Numbered from the stretch's first letter, positions 1 through 9,395 are shown. The stretch: DNA of 64,000 nucleotides from an uncultured Sulfitobacter sp. (GCA_937928635.1 CALFWM010000011.1:142142-206141); one strand, 5' to 3'. The notes: generated by a model from the sequence alone, not told the origin. A program made the numbers and translations.

Positions 1-251
1 TCACGCCAATAAAGCCGGAACAGCTGGGCAAAAACACGGCGATGCTCCGGACGGTTCACAAAACAGGCATGCAGCGCCCAGTAAAAGTCGCGCTTTTCGG
101 TGAACCCCGCCGCCTCAACCGCGCGAATGGCATCAATCACCCGGCCCGGCCCGATGGGCAGCCCGGCCCGGCGCAAAGCACGGGCAAAATGAGTGATGTT
201 CCCCGCCAGTTTTGGGTTTTCAGGCAGGTCGAGCGGAATCTGTTCAACCAT
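1..251 (-). CDS. CoxE-like VWA-domain protein, N-terminal part (cut by window edge)
   Basis: The reading frame opens at an ATG on the minus strand at position 251 and runs off the left edge without a stop, so only about 83 residues are visible. They begin MVEQIPLDLPENPKLAGN and contain FARALRRAGLPIGPGR, which resembles the N-terminus of CoxE-type proteins that carry a von Willebrand A domain further on. The gene directly upstream on the same strand encodes a MoxR/CoxD-type AAA ATPase, the usual partner. Such pairs are thought to act as metal-cofactor or complex-maturation chaperones; the client here is unknown. The VWA domain and its metal-binding residues lie outside the window. Confidence 0.75.
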   Translation of the reverse strand, partial: MVEQIPLDLPENPKLAGNITHFARALRRAGLPIGPGRVIDAIRAVEAAGFTEKRDFYWALHACFVNRPEHRRVFAQLFRLYWR

Positions 252-277
252 TCAACGGCAACGCGTGATGGAGAGAC

Positions 278-298
278 CTGAAGGGCTCTGCCCTTCAG
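278..298. other. Small hairpin between the MoxR-type and CoxE-like genes
   Basis: An 8-bp perfect inverted repeat (CTGAAGGG and CCCTTCAG) flanks a 5-nt loop in the 80-bp gap between two co-directional minus-strand genes. There is no T-run after it, so a folding or processing element is as likely as a terminator. Confidence 0.35.
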
Positions 299-331
299 AC
301 ATCCCGGGAAGAGTTAAGGCCAAAAAGAGGA

Positions 332-1234
332 TCATGACACCTCAAGGCTGGCTTTTGCCTGATCAAGGATGCGTTTGGCCTCAGAGCCATGCAGTTTGGC
401 AATGTCATCCTGATATTTCAGGATCGCCCCCAGGGTATCTGCGATGACCTCCGGGCTTAGCGTGATCACATCAAGGGCGAGCAGGCATTTCGCCCAATCA
501 ATGGTTTCCGCCACGCCGGGTTTCTTGAACAAGTCTTCCGTGCGCAGATGCTGCACAAAGGCGACAACCTCGCGGCTGAGGTTTTCCGCAGCTTCCGGTG
601 CCTGGGCGGCCAAAATCTCCATTTCGCGGTCAAAGTCGGGATAATCGACCCAATGATAGAGACAGCGGCGCTTTAACGCATCATGCACCTCACGTGTGCG
701 GTTGGAGGTGAGGATCACAATCGGGGCTTCGGGCGCGGCAATGGTGCCCATTTCAGGGATGGTCACCTGAAAATCGCTCAGCGCCTCCAGCAGGAACGCC
801 TCAAACGGGGCGTCGGTGCGGTCAAGTTCATCAATCAACAGGATCGGTGCGCCGCGCGCGTCCGGGCGCATGGCCTCCAGCAACGGGCGTTCAATCAAAA
901 ACTCATCTGTGAAAAGCTCGGTTTTCAGGTTGCCCGCCTCCCCCGCCGCCTCTGCCGCACGGATCGCCACCATTTGGGCCGGGAAGTTCCATTCATACAC
1001 CGCAGAGGAAGCATCAAGCCCCTCGTAACACTGCAAACGGATCAGTTTGCGGTCCAGCCCGGCTGCCAGCGCCTTGGCGATTTCGGTTTTGCCAACGCCC
1101 GCCTCTCCTTCCAGAAACAGCGGACGGCCCAGACGCAGGCTCAAAAACACCACGGTGCCCAGATCACGGCCACAGACATACCCCTGATCCGCCAACATTT
1201 TCTGCACGGCGTCGATGCTGGAAATATCTGTCAT
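332..1234 (-). CDS. MoxR/CoxD-type AAA+ ATPase
   Basis: This 300-residue ATPase has a Walker A motif GEAGVGKTE near residue 43 and a Walker B motif PILLIDELDR near residue 130. An arginine-containing stretch TSNRTREVHDALKRRC follows, as in MoxR proteins. MoxR ATPases work with a VWA-domain partner to insert or remodel cofactors in enzyme complexes. Here the partner is the CoxE-like gene just downstream. In carbon-monoxide dehydrogenase systems the same pair is CoxD/CoxE, but no molybdenum hydroxylase gene is visible, so the substrate is open. The ATG at 1234 was chosen because homologues begin shortly before the helix preceding Walker A. Confidence 0.85.
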   Translation of the reverse strand: MTDISSIDAVQKMLADQGYVCGRDLGTVVFLSLRLGRPLFLEGEAGVGKTEIAKALAAGLDRKLIRLQCYEGLDASSAVYEWNFPAQMVAIRAAEAAGEAGNLKTELFTDEFLIERPLLEAMRPDARGAPILLIDELDRTDAPFEAFLLEALSDFQVTIPEMGTIAAPEAPIVILTSNRTREVHDALKRRCLYHWVDYPDFDREMEILAAQAPEAAENLSREVVAFVQHLRTEDLFKKPGVAETIDWAKCLLALDVITLSPEVIADTLGAILKYQDDIAKLHGSEAKRILDQAKASLEVS

Positions 1235-1463
1235 AACGGCTCCTCTTTCGCATCAAAGTGCATTTTCAGTTTGGCCCGTCAAGGGCGACCAATTGCCGAT
1301 ATGTCACGCGGCCCCATGGCTTGGCCCACAAAGATTGACGGGATTCCCACCGACTGCCATAAACTTAACCAATAAATACGAGGTCACGGGGCACAAAGCA
1401 CCCGAACCCAGAGGCGGATATGAGACAGACACCCCCTGCACTTCACGGTTGCAGCGCAGGCTG

Positions 1464-2498
1464 ATGCGCATCACCGCTGTGACCTGTGTGAAAAACGAAG
1501 GGCCCTTCCTGTTGGAATGGATCGCCTTTCACCGCGTCATTGGGGTGACGGATTTTCTGTTCTATTCAAATGATTGCACCGATGCGACGGATCGGTTGCT
1601 GGATCAGCTGGCAGCGCACAGCATTGTCGCGCATCTGCCCAACCCGGCGACCAACCGCAATTATCAGATGCAGGCGCTCAAGAAATGCCGCCGCCACCCG
1701 TTGATCAAAAACACCAATTGGGTCTGGGTTGCGGATGTGGATGAGTTTCTCAATATTCATGTGGGGGATCACACGATCCCCGCGCTGATAGCGGCTTGCG
1801 GCGATCCGCAGGCGATCTCCATCACGTTTCAGTTTATGGCCAATGATGGGATCGAGACCTACCAGGACACACCGGTCATCACCCAGTTTTTGCGCAGCCA
1901 TAACCCCGACATCTGGTGCGCGCAGACCGCGATTGAGGTCAAATCGCTGGTGCGCGGTGACTTTCCGCTCGACTATTTCGGCGCGCACCGCCCGTTTCAC
2001 GATGAGGCCAAGGCGCAGCCAACCTGGAGCGATGGTGCAGGCCGCCCCGTGCCAGCCCCGTTTCGCAAATGCGCCAACAAGCGCCGCATCAGGGCCTTTC
2101 CGGCCAAAGGCGCGCGGGCGCATGCGACACTCAATCACTACGCCTTGCGCTCGCTCGACAGTTATCTGGTCAAGAACGACCGGGGTGATGTGAACCGCGA
2201 ACACCGCGCCTTTGATGACACCTATTGGCGCGAACGCAATGATGGTGCGTATTTCGATGACAGCATCCTGCGCTACGCAGATTCGCTTGCGGCAGAAATG
2301 GAGCGACTGAAGGCACTTGAAGGGGTTGGTGCACTTCACGCCGAATGTGTTGCCCTGCACCGGGCCAAGCGCGACGCGTTGCTTGCGCAAGACGACTACC
2401 GCCAGATGCGGGATCAGTTACGGGGGGCCGCCCCCTTTGCCGCCGCTGAAATGGCGATATTGGATGAGCTTGGCCTCCCCCCGCAGGTGCCCGCATGA
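1464..2498 (+). CDS. Glycosyltransferase family 2-like protein (DUF23/Glyco_tranf_2_4 type)
   Basis: The 344-residue product starts with the family's N-terminal pattern TCVKNEGPFLLEWIAFH, used for nucleotide-sugar binding, and has DVDEF at about residues 91-95, the metal-binding DxD-type motif. A later LNHYALRSLDSYLVK stretch is shared with the GT domains at 3132-5471 and 6189-7235. The open frame extends further upstream, but the family begins at this methionine. The TGA of a 14-codon mini-frame (1420-1464) overlaps the ATG. The gene is first in a plus-strand run and overlaps the sulfotransferase-like gene by 4 bp. The acceptor is unknown; assembly or modification of a surface polysaccharide is an inference from the neighbours. 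Confidence 0.8.
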   Translation: MRITAVTCVKNEGPFLLEWIAFHRVIGVTDFLFYSNDCTDATDRLLDQLAAHSIVAHLPNPATNRNYQMQALKKCRRHPLIKNTNWVWVADVDEFLNIHVGDHTIPALIAACGDPQAISITFQFMANDGIETYQDTPVITQFLRSHNPDIWCAQTAIEVKSLVRGDFPLDYFGAHRPFHDEAKAQPTWSDGAGRPVPAPFRKCANKRRIRAFPAKGARAHATLNHYALRSLDSYLVKNDRGDVNREHRAFDDTYWRERNDGAYFDDSILRYADSLAAEMERLKALEGVGALHAECVALHRAKRDALLAQDDYRQMRDQLRGAAPFAAAEMAILDELGLPPQVPA

Positions 2499-3130
2499 GC
2501 CGCCTGCGCATTGTGAACCTTGCGCTGCCTAAGACCGGGACAACCACGCTGACGGATGCCTTGCGTCATGCCGGCCTGACCGTTGCGGATTGGAAAATCC
2601 GCCCCGGTCAAAGCACGCGCAGCGACATTCCCCGGATGCATCTGGGCAAGATCATCTATGAGGATTACTTTGCCTCGGGTGACCCGCTGTCACGCTTGGG
2701 TGAATTTGATGCGATCAACGAAATGTCTGCCGTGCGCGAGGACCGCTCGCTTTGGCCCCAGACCGATTGGGCGCTGCTCCAGGCCATCCAAACCCATCAT
2801 CCGGGTGTGAAATTTGTGCTGACCACCCGCGATCCGGCCAAAACCGCAGACAGCATGATGCGCTGGAACAATCTGGGCAAACGGCGCCTGCCACAGGCCG
2901 ACATCCCCGGCCTGCCGCGTGGCTTTGGCCGCAGCGAAAATGAGCTGGAACACTGGCTAAGCGGGCATTATGCCTTCTGCCGTCATGTCTTTGCCGGGGC
3001 GGAAAACTTTCTTGAATACGACATTGAAGACGACGATGCGCCGCAAAAACTGTCTTCCTATCTGGGTATTGACCTGCCCTGGTGGGGCAAAAGCAACCAA
3101 GGCACGCCTGCCCCGGGCGAGGTGACGTAA
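2495..3130 (+). CDS. Sulfotransferase-family protein
   Basis: This 211-residue protein begins MSRLRIVNLALPKTGTTTL. The LPKTGTTTL segment matches the 5'-phosphosulfate-binding loop of PAPS-dependent sulfotransferases, and VLTTRDPAKTADSM near residue 110 resembles the 3'-phosphate-binding region. Sulfotransferases move a sulfate group from PAPS to a hydroxyl acceptor such as a sugar. The start overlaps the preceding glycosyltransferase stop as ATGA, which indicates translational coupling. One base separates its stop from the next gene. The acceptor is probably a glycan made by the neighbouring transferases, but this is inferred. The protein is shorter than many family members. Confidence 0.8.
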   Translation: MSRLRIVNLALPKTGTTTLTDALRHAGLTVADWKIRPGQSTRSDIPRMHLGKIIYEDYFASGDPLSRLGEFDAINEMSAVREDRSLWPQTDWALLQAIQTHHPGVKFVLTTRDPAKTADSMMRWNNLGKRRLPQADIPGLPRGFGRSENELEHWLSGHYAFCRHVFAGAENFLEYDIEDDDAPQKLSSYLGIDLPWWGKSNQGTPAPGEVT

Positions 3131-3131
3131 C

Positions 3132-5471
3132 ATGCGTCTGACCCTGCTGATTGGCCCATCAGAACAGGCCGCCGCGCGGTTTCGCGCCATGTTCAAAGAC
3201 AAGGAAAGCAAGCTGCGCAAGCGGGGCATCGTCGCACCAGACTGGAACCACGTGCGGCTCTACGCGGCCTGTGCCGCACCGGATGCGGTGGGAGTTTTGC
3301 GGTTTCGCCGCGGTATGGAAAGCCCGCTGGTGCAACGCACCCTGACCGCCGAGTTTGAGACCCTGCTGCAAAGCGAACTGCCAAAGCTGAAAGGCGAAGA
3401 TGTGGTGCTGGCAGCGGCGCAACTGGGCAATTTGCTGCATGATCCGGCAGAACTAGCGCGGCTGAACACGCTGTTGTCGCCCCATTTCGACGACATTCGG
3501 ATCGTCGCGCACGTAGGGGAACAAGCCACCATGCTGTGCAGGCATTACGCCTATGCTGTTGGAGAGGGGCGCCGCACCGGGCTGGAGGCTGAACTGGCGC
3601 TCAGCGCTCACAAAAACTGGTGGCAAAGTGCCCTTGCCGCACGTGGAACAAATGACCCCTATACAGGGCTGTTTCATGACATTCAGGCCCCGCCATTTTG
3701 GCTTGATACCAAACACTTGTTGCATCTGTGGGAAGAGGCATTTGGCAAGGGGCGCGTTATGCTGCGCCCGCTTGATCTGCCCCATCTGATGTCAGCGCAG
3801 GGTGCGGATGAACTGGCCACAACGCTCAATATCGACGCCACGCTGGGCCCGTTAAAGCCAGTCCAACTGGCACCGCCAGACTCAGGCGCAACGCTGACCC
3901 GCAAGCGCCAGTTCAACAATGTGTTGCTGCGGTATCTTGAGGTCAAAGGGCTGCTGTGCCCGCATACCCTATCGGCTCAGATGCGCAACGCCTTGGCAGT
4001 GCCCGGCCCCGTACTCGACCCCGGCAGCCTGTTCGCGATTTCGGATCACTTCAGCGCAGACAACGCCGCATTAAGTGCGCGCTTTCCTGATCTGAAAGAT
4101 GCCCTGACCCCTGTGGCACACACAGCGCCTTATCAGGAGGCCGATCCAACCTTCGGGTTTCGCGCCACGCAATACCTGACCGCCTTTGCCTATGGCATCC
4201 GAAAACACGCCACACCTGTGGCAGAGAAACGCGCGGACATTGCCAAAGTGCAGGCCGCATCGGACAAATTTGACACCCTGATCCCGTCCAAAACCAAGGC
4301 GGACAAACGGCTGTTGAACCGGATCAAGGTCAATCATCAGATGATCATGTCCACCGGTTTTCGCCCGCATAACAGGTTGGGTACGGTAAATGAGGTGGAA
4401 GTTGCCAGCCCTTATACGACCGCGCCGCTGCGCAAACCGGCCAAGGGCAGCAGTGGCAATGTGATTGTGGCCTGCATGAAAAATGAGGCACCCTATATCA
4501 TCGAATGGATCGCCTATCACCGCGCTATCGGGGTTGATCATTTTCTGATCTACACCAACGATTGCAGCGACACGACGGGTGATATTCTGGACCACCTGAT
4601 GCAGATGGGCGTGGTGGAACATCGCTCAAACGAAAACTGGAAAGGCAATTCACCGCAGCAACATGCGTTGAACCAGGCCCTCAAAGAACCGCTGATCAAA
4701 AACGCCGATTGGATCGCCCATATCGACGTGGACGAATTCATGAACGTGCGCACGGGCAATGGCACGCTGGAGGATCTGTTTGCCGCCGTGCCTGATGCCA
4801 CCAACATCGCGATGACCTGGCGGCTGTTTGGCCACAACGGCGTGACAGAACTCAGCGATGATTTTGTCATCGACCAATTTGACACCTGCGCGCCAAAATA
4901 CTGCCCCAAGCCGCATACGGTCTGGGGGTTCAAAACGCTGTTTCGCAACAATGGGGCCTATCAGAAAATCTCCTGCCACCGTCCAAACAAATTGGTGCAA
5001 GCCCATGAGAACAAAGTGAAATGGGTCAATGGATCAGGCAAGGACATGACCCGGGAGGCCGCCCAAAACGGCTGGCGGTCAACCAAGGGGACGGTGGGCT
5101 ATGACCTTTTGCAACTCAACCACTATGCCCTGCGCTCTGCCCAGTCTTTTCTGATCAAGCGCCAGCGGGGTCGCGCGCTGCATGTCGATCGCGCCATCGG
5201 TATCAACTATTGGATTCGCATGGATTGGTCCGATTGCCGCGACATCACGATCAAGCGCAATATCCCGCGTCTGCGCGCCGAATATAACCGGCTGATGCAG
5301 GACGCCACACTGGCGCAGGCCCACGCAGATGGACTGTCCTGGCACAAGGCCAAGGTAGCAGAGCTGCACAACACCCCTGAATTTGCCGAGCTTTACACCC
5401 GGGCGCTGGCCGTCAAACTCGACGCTGCCGAACGTGTCGCCTATGCCCTTTCGCTGGATATGGAGAGTTAA
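3132..5471 (+). CDS. Large fusion: sulfotransferase-like N-terminal region plus C-terminal glycosyltransferase
   Basis: The 779-residue product has a C-terminal glycosyltransferase from about residue 440, with CMKNEAPYIIEWIAYH, HIDVDEFMNV near residue 530 and LNHYALRSAQSFLIK. This region is clearly a paralogue of the flanking genes at 1464 and 6189. The first 150 residues (MRLTLLIGPSEQAAARFRAM) have the shape of a sulfotransferase N-terminus, but the phosphosulfate loop K-T-G-T-T is replaced by SEQAAA, so PAPS binding is doubtful. The middle (about 150-430) is not recognised. No signal peptide or membrane span is seen. The gene sits 1 bp after the sulfotransferase gene and 2 bp before the FkbM gene, so one transcript is likely. 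Confidence 0.75.
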   Translation: MRLTLLIGPSEQAAARFRAMFKDKESKLRKRGIVAPDWNHVRLYAACAAPDAVGVLRFRRGMESPLVQRTLTAEFETLLQSELPKLKGEDVVLAAAQLGNLLHDPAELARLNTLLSPHFDDIRIVAHVGEQATMLCRHYAYAVGEGRRTGLEAELALSAHKNWWQSALAARGTNDPYTGLFHDIQAPPFWLDTKHLLHLWEEAFGKGRVMLRPLDLPHLMSAQGADELATTLNIDATLGPLKPVQLAPPDSGATLTRKRQFNNVLLRYLEVKGLLCPHTLSAQMRNALAVPGPVLDPGSLFAISDHFSADNAALSARFPDLKDALTPVAHTAPYQEADPTFGFRATQYLTAFAYGIRKHATPVAEKRADIAKVQAASDKFDTLIPSKTKADKRLLNRIKVNHQMIMSTGFRPHNRLGTVNEVEVASPYTTAPLRKPAKGSSGNVIVACMKNEAPYIIEWIAYHRAIGVDHFLIYTNDCSDTTGDILDHLMQMGVVEHRSNENWKGNSPQQHALNQALKEPLIKNADWIAHIDVDEFMNVRTGNGTLEDLFAAVPDATNIAMTWRLFGHNGVTELSDDFVIDQFDTCAPKYCPKPHTVWGFKTLFRNNGAYQKISCHRPNKLVQAHENKVKWVNGSGKDMTREAAQNGWRSTKGTVGYDLLQLNHYALRSAQSFLIKRQRGRALHVDRAIGINYWIRMDWSDCRDITIKRNIPRLRAEYNRLMQDATLAQAHADGLSWHKAKVAELHNTPEFAELYTRALAVKLDAAERVAYALSLDMES

Positions 5472-5473
5472 TC

Positions 5474-6184
5474 ATGCCCCGGCCCACCGCCCCAACAGAA
5501 GCTGACGCCATCGCGGGTGGTGTCATCAAATCACGTGGCATGCGCTTTCCCAAAGATCCGCAGATCATACAGGGCCGCGTGCGCAAATTACTGCGCACCA
5601 ACGGTTATGAGGCCAAGGAAACAGAAGCCGCCCTGAGGGTGGTCAAAGAGGGCGATGTGGTGCTCGAACTGGGCGGTGGCATTGGCTATATGTCCACGCT
5701 GGTCGCCACCAAACGCGCAATCAAATCAGTGCATTCGTTTGAGGCCAATCCCCAACTGATCCCCTACATCAGAAAGGTGCACGCGGCTAATGGGGTCACC
5801 AACGCCCATGTCACCAACGCCATTCTGGGCCCCCGCAAAGGATCGGTTGATTTTTATGTGCGTGACCCGATGCTGGGGTCGTCCATGGATGTTCTGGAAG
5901 GGGAAGTTGACCCACCCAGCATCAAGGTTGACGTGCTGAACGCCAAACCGGTGATCGCAGACATCAAACCCACTGTGCTGATCTGCGACATTGAAGGGGC
6001 GGAGGTTGACCTGATCCCAAAACTTGATCTCTCTGGCATCCGCGCCGCCATTCTGGAAACCCACCCCCAATGGATTGGCCCCACGGGCATCAACACCATC
6101 TTCAAAGCCTTCATGGATGCAGGTCTGGCCTATTATCACCGCGGATCACACGGCAAAGTCCTGTGTTTCCGCACCGAATGGTGA
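5474..6184 (+). CDS. FkbM-family SAM-dependent methyltransferase
   Basis: The 236-residue protein has a SAM-binding motif VLELGGGIGYM near residue 60 and the typical FkbM second motif VLICDIEGAEVDLI near residue 170. FkbM enzymes O-methylate hydroxyl groups on natural products or sugars. It lies 2 bp after the fusion protein and 4 bp before the next glycosyltransferase, which suggests that it methylates the same glycan. This acceptor is an inference. All core motifs are present. Confidence 0.82.
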   Translation: MPRPTAPTEADAIAGGVIKSRGMRFPKDPQIIQGRVRKLLRTNGYEAKETEAALRVVKEGDVVLELGGGIGYMSTLVATKRAIKSVHSFEANPQLIPYIRKVHAANGVTNAHVTNAILGPRKGSVDFYVRDPMLGSSMDVLEGEVDPPSIKVDVLNAKPVIADIKPTVLICDIEGAEVDLIPKLDLSGIRAAILETHPQWIGPTGINTIFKAFMDAGLAYYHRGSHGKVLCFRTEW

Positions 6185-6188
6185 TGCA

Positions 6189-7235
6189 TTGACCCATCTC
6201 GCCCTGCTCTGCGTGCGCAATGAGGGCGCGTTTTTGCTCGAATGGCTCGCCCATCACCGCGCTGTTGGGTTTGATTATTTTGTCATCTTTTCAAATGCAT
6301 GCGACGATGGCACCGACACCATGCTGGCGCGTCTAGACGCGCTTGGCCATGTCACCCACATCCGCAACGACGGCCCCTATGACAAGGGCGGCATTCAGTT
6401 CACCGCGCTCAACGCGGCCGCCAAACTGCCACAGGTTCAGAAGGCGGATTGGATTTTGCCGCTGGATGTGGATGAATTTGTGAACATCCACACCGGGGAT
6501 CACACGCTGCACGCGCTGCATGCCGCCCTGCCGGATGCGACGGCAATCACCCTGACGTGGCGGCTGTTTGGCAATGCCGGTCAGGTGCATTATGCCGACC
6601 AGCCCGTGTTGGAAACCTTCACCCGCTGCGCCCCGGTTGAACTGCACTGGCCCTGGCGCGCGGCGATGTTCAAAACGCTTTATCGCAATGATGGCACATA
6701 CGGCACACCCGGCGTGCACCGTCCGCGCGCCCCGGATAACGCGAAACTGGCGCAGGCGCGTTGGTTTGATGGCAATGGGCACGCCCTGCCTGACCTGTTT
6801 AAAACCAAGCGGATTTTTTCCAACTATGGGCGCGACAACTACGGGCTGGCGCAGTTGAACCACTACCCGCTTGGGGCCATGGAAAGCTATGTGCTGAAGG
6901 TGGATCGTGGTCGCGCGGTGCATTCTGATGACCTGCTGGGGCTGGATTACTGGGTGGAGCGGAATTTCAACACCGACACGGACACCACCATTTCGGCGCT
7001 TGCCCCTGCGCGTGCGGCGCACCTGGCGGACCTGAAACAGGACGACACACTGGCGGCCCTGCACGGCGCCGCCGTGGCCTGGCGCAAGGCGCGCTTTGAA
7101 GCACTGATGCCACAGGAACCCTACCGCAGCCTGTTTGGCCGCCTCATGCTGACCCGCCCCAGCCAGCCCTTGCCAACAGGTGCCGCGCGTTTTCTACAGC
7201 ATCACGCCAGTCTTGCCCGCCAATCTGGCGATTGA
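6189..7235 (+). CDS. Glycosyltransferase family 2-like protein (DUF23/Glyco_tranf_2_4 type)
   Basis: The product of about 348 residues begins with the family pattern LALLCVRNEGAFLLEWLAHH and has PLDVDEFVNIHTGDH near residue 90 and LNHYPLGAMESYVLK later. It is the third copy of this domain in 6 kb. The likely initiation codon is TTG at 6189, just after the FkbM stop. The only in-frame ATG codons lie deep inside the FkbM gene, and family members start within a few residues of this point. The frame remains open upstream, so the start is not certain. As with its paralogues, the donor and acceptor are unknown. Confidence 0.78.
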   Translation: MTHLALLCVRNEGAFLLEWLAHHRAVGFDYFVIFSNACDDGTDTMLARLDALGHVTHIRNDGPYDKGGIQFTALNAAAKLPQVQKADWILPLDVDEFVNIHTGDHTLHALHAALPDATAITLTWRLFGNAGQVHYADQPVLETFTRCAPVELHWPWRAAMFKTLYRNDGTYGTPGVHRPRAPDNAKLAQARWFDGNGHALPDLFKTKRIFSNYGRDNYGLAQLNHYPLGAMESYVLKVDRGRAVHSDDLLGLDYWVERNFNTDTDTTISALAPARAAHLADLKQDDTLAALHGAAVAWRKARFEALMPQEPYRSLFGRLMLTRPSQPLPTGAARFLQHHASLARQSGD

Positions 7236-7339
7236 CACAGGGCCAAAGGAAAGTATCTAAATTTTGCCGCATTAAACTGCTAGACGCAGGGCAACGCGCA
7301 CTGCTCAATGGTGCCGAATCAAGATCTGAGGACGTGGCA

Positions 7340-8275
7340 ATGACGGACGAGACGCCAAATCTGGAAACTTCATTGGCTGACCTGCCGCGCCAGGAATGGC
7401 TGACGACGCTTTCCGCCATTGCAGAAGAAACCGGCTATTTTCAAGACCTTGGTAATCGCCACTTTGCTGCCTTTATCGAAGAAGGCACCACGTTGCTGGT
7501 CACCTTTGAAACGGTGCAGGGCATTCACGCCCTGTCTGAACTTGCCCAACCCATGGGCTGGGAAATGCTGCGCGATCATGGGTGGTCCTCGCTCTGTCTG
7601 GCTAGCGACGGCGACACCTGGTTCCGTGACCCGGCCGTTTATGCCTATTTCGACCGCTTGGTGGATGACGGTTTTTTTGACGAATTCGAAACGGTTATCT
7701 TTTACGGCGCGGGCCCCTGCGGCTATGCGGCTGCGGCCTATTCGGTTGCATCCCCCGGTTCAAAAGCCGTGCTGATCCAACCCCAGGCCACGCTTGATCC
7801 ACGTGTGACGGAATGGGATGACCGCTTTAGCGACATGCGGCGCACAGACTTTGGTGAGCGCTATGGGTATGCGCCGGACATGCTGGACGCGGCTGAGGCG
7901 GCATTTGTGATCTATGATCCGCGTGAACGTCTGGATGCAATGCACGCCGCCCTGTTCACCCGCGCAAACGTCAGCAAATTCCGCATGCCACACATGGGCA
8001 GCGCGTTGCAGACCGATCTGATGGAGCTGGAGCAATTGTCCCCCCTGTTGATGCAGGTTGCGGATGGCACGATGAACGCGCAGAGCTTTGCACAGCTATA
8101 CCGCGCCCGGCGCGAACATCGCAGCTATTTGCGCAATCTTCTCAATACGTTGGATGCCCAAAAACGTAATCCGCTGACTTTGATGTTATGCCGCAATGTC
8201 ACCAGCCGCCTGCGCGCGCCACGCTTTTCCAACCGCCTTGCACAGCTTGAGGGGCGCAAGCAGACCAAAGGTTGA
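7340..8275 (+). CDS. Unrecognised protein with an alpha/beta-hydrolase-like elbow lacking the serine
   Basis: This 311-residue protein starts at an ATG preceded by a good GAGGA ribosome site at 7328-7332; the frame is open further upstream without such a site. A central FYGAGPCGYAAAAYS sequence followed by QPQATLDPRV resembles a family found beside polysaccharide genes in which GxSxG precedes a similar PQ-TLD segment. Here the serine position reads glycine (GAGPC), so a hydrolase nucleophile is not evident. Similar proteins have sometimes been labelled PAPS reductase, but I see no support for that. No signal peptide or membrane span is present. Its position after the glycosyltransferase run suggests a link to that cluster. 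Confidence 0.55.
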   Translation: MTDETPNLETSLADLPRQEWLTTLSAIAEETGYFQDLGNRHFAAFIEEGTTLLVTFETVQGIHALSELAQPMGWEMLRDHGWSSLCLASDGDTWFRDPAVYAYFDRLVDDGFFDEFETVIFYGAGPCGYAAAAYSVASPGSKAVLIQPQATLDPRVTEWDDRFSDMRRTDFGERYGYAPDMLDAAEAAFVIYDPRERLDAMHAALFTRANVSKFRMPHMGSALQTDLMELEQLSPLLMQVADGTMNAQSFAQLYRARREHRSYLRNLLNTLDAQKRNPLTLMLCRNVTSRLRAPRFSNRLAQLEGRKQTKG

Positions 8276-8357
8276 GCCGCGCCTGCTGATCCTCTGACAG
8301 ATAAATTGTCGCCACCCGGCTCTGGCCCCGTCGCACGGCCTGTGATAGCCCGCTGGC

Positions 8358-9395
8358 ATGACACAAAGCCTGACAATCCGTCGCCCCGACGACTGGCATC
8401 TGCACCTGCGTGATGGCGCAATGATGCGCGCCGTTTTGCCCCTATCCGCCGAACATTTTACCCGCGCCATCATCATGCCCAATCTGGTGCCCCCGGTTGT
8501 GACCGCGCAAGACGCCCGCGCCTATCGTGATCGCATCAGGGCCGCCCTGCCCGCGCGCGCAGATTTCACACCCTTGATGACACTGTATCTGACCGAAAAT
8601 ACAAATCCCGATGACGTTCAAAAAGCCCATGCCGAGGGTCTGATCACCGCGCTCAAGCTCTACCCGGCCGGGGCCACCACCAATTCTGCCAGCGGCGTCA
8701 GCGATTTTTCCAAGGTCGATGCAGTGCTGGAGCGGATGACCGCCCTTGGCCTGCCGCTGTGCACCCACGGTGAGGTCACCGACCCCGCAGTTGATATTTT
8801 TGACCGTGAGGCCGTGTTTATTGAGCGCGTGCTGGACCCGATCCGCCAACGTCACCCGGATCTGCGGGTTGTGATGGAACATATCACCACCTCGGATGCC
8901 GTAGACTATGTGCTTGCCTCCAAAGGGAATTTGGCCGCAACCATCACCACCCATCATCTGGTGATCAACCGTAATCATATTCTCGCAGGTGGCATCCGCC
9001 CCCATTATTATTGCCTGCCTGTGGCCAAGCGCGAGACCCACCGTCTGGCCCTGCGCGCCGCCGCCACATCGGGGGATGCGCGGTTTTTCCTCGGCACAGA
9101 TTCCGCGCCGCATAAGGATGCCAACAAATTACTGCCCTGTGGCTGTGCGGGCTGTTTCACCGCGCCCAACACCCTGTCGATCCTCGCAGAAGTGTTTGAA
9201 CAGGACGGCGCATTGGACAAGCTGGAGGCCTTTACCTCTCTCAATGGCCCTGCCTATTACGGCCTGCCCGTGAACGATGCCACACTGACCCTGATCCGCG
9301 AAACGCCCTCCTTTCCCAGCCGCATCGACACCGACGACGGCCCGGTGACCGTTTTTGACCCGGACATGGACCTGCATTGGAAGGTTGCCCCCTGA
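8358..9395 (+). CDS. pyrC: Dihydroorotase (class II, homodimeric type)
   Basis: The 345-residue enzyme cyclises carbamoyl-aspartate to dihydroorotate, the third step of pyrimidine synthesis. [10 protein letters not shown] near residue 11 gives the HxH zinc ligands, [13 protein letters not shown] near residue 100 holds the lysine that is carboxylated to bridge the two zincs, and THGEV and HHL provide the other histidine ligands. Length and motifs match the E. coli PyrC type. Its stop overlaps the next gene as TGATG, and pyrE lies one gene further on, so pyrimidine genes are grouped here. Confidence 0.95.
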   Translation: MTQSLTIRRPDDWHLHLRDGAMMRAVLPLSAEHFTRAIIMPNLVPPVVTAQDARAYRDRIRAALPARADFTPLMTLYLTENTNPDDVQKAHAEGLITALKLYPAGATTNSASGVSDFSKVDAVLERMTALGLPLCTHGEVTDPAVDIFDREAVFIERVLDPIRQRHPDLRVVMEHITTSDAVDYVLASKGNLAATITTHHLVINRNHILAGGIRPHYYCLPVAKRETHRLALRAAATSGDARFFLGTDSAPHKDANKLLPCGCAGCFTAPNTLSILAEVFEQDGALDKLEAFTSLNGPAYYGLPVNDATLTLIRETPSFPSRIDTDDGPVTVFDPDMDLHWKVAP

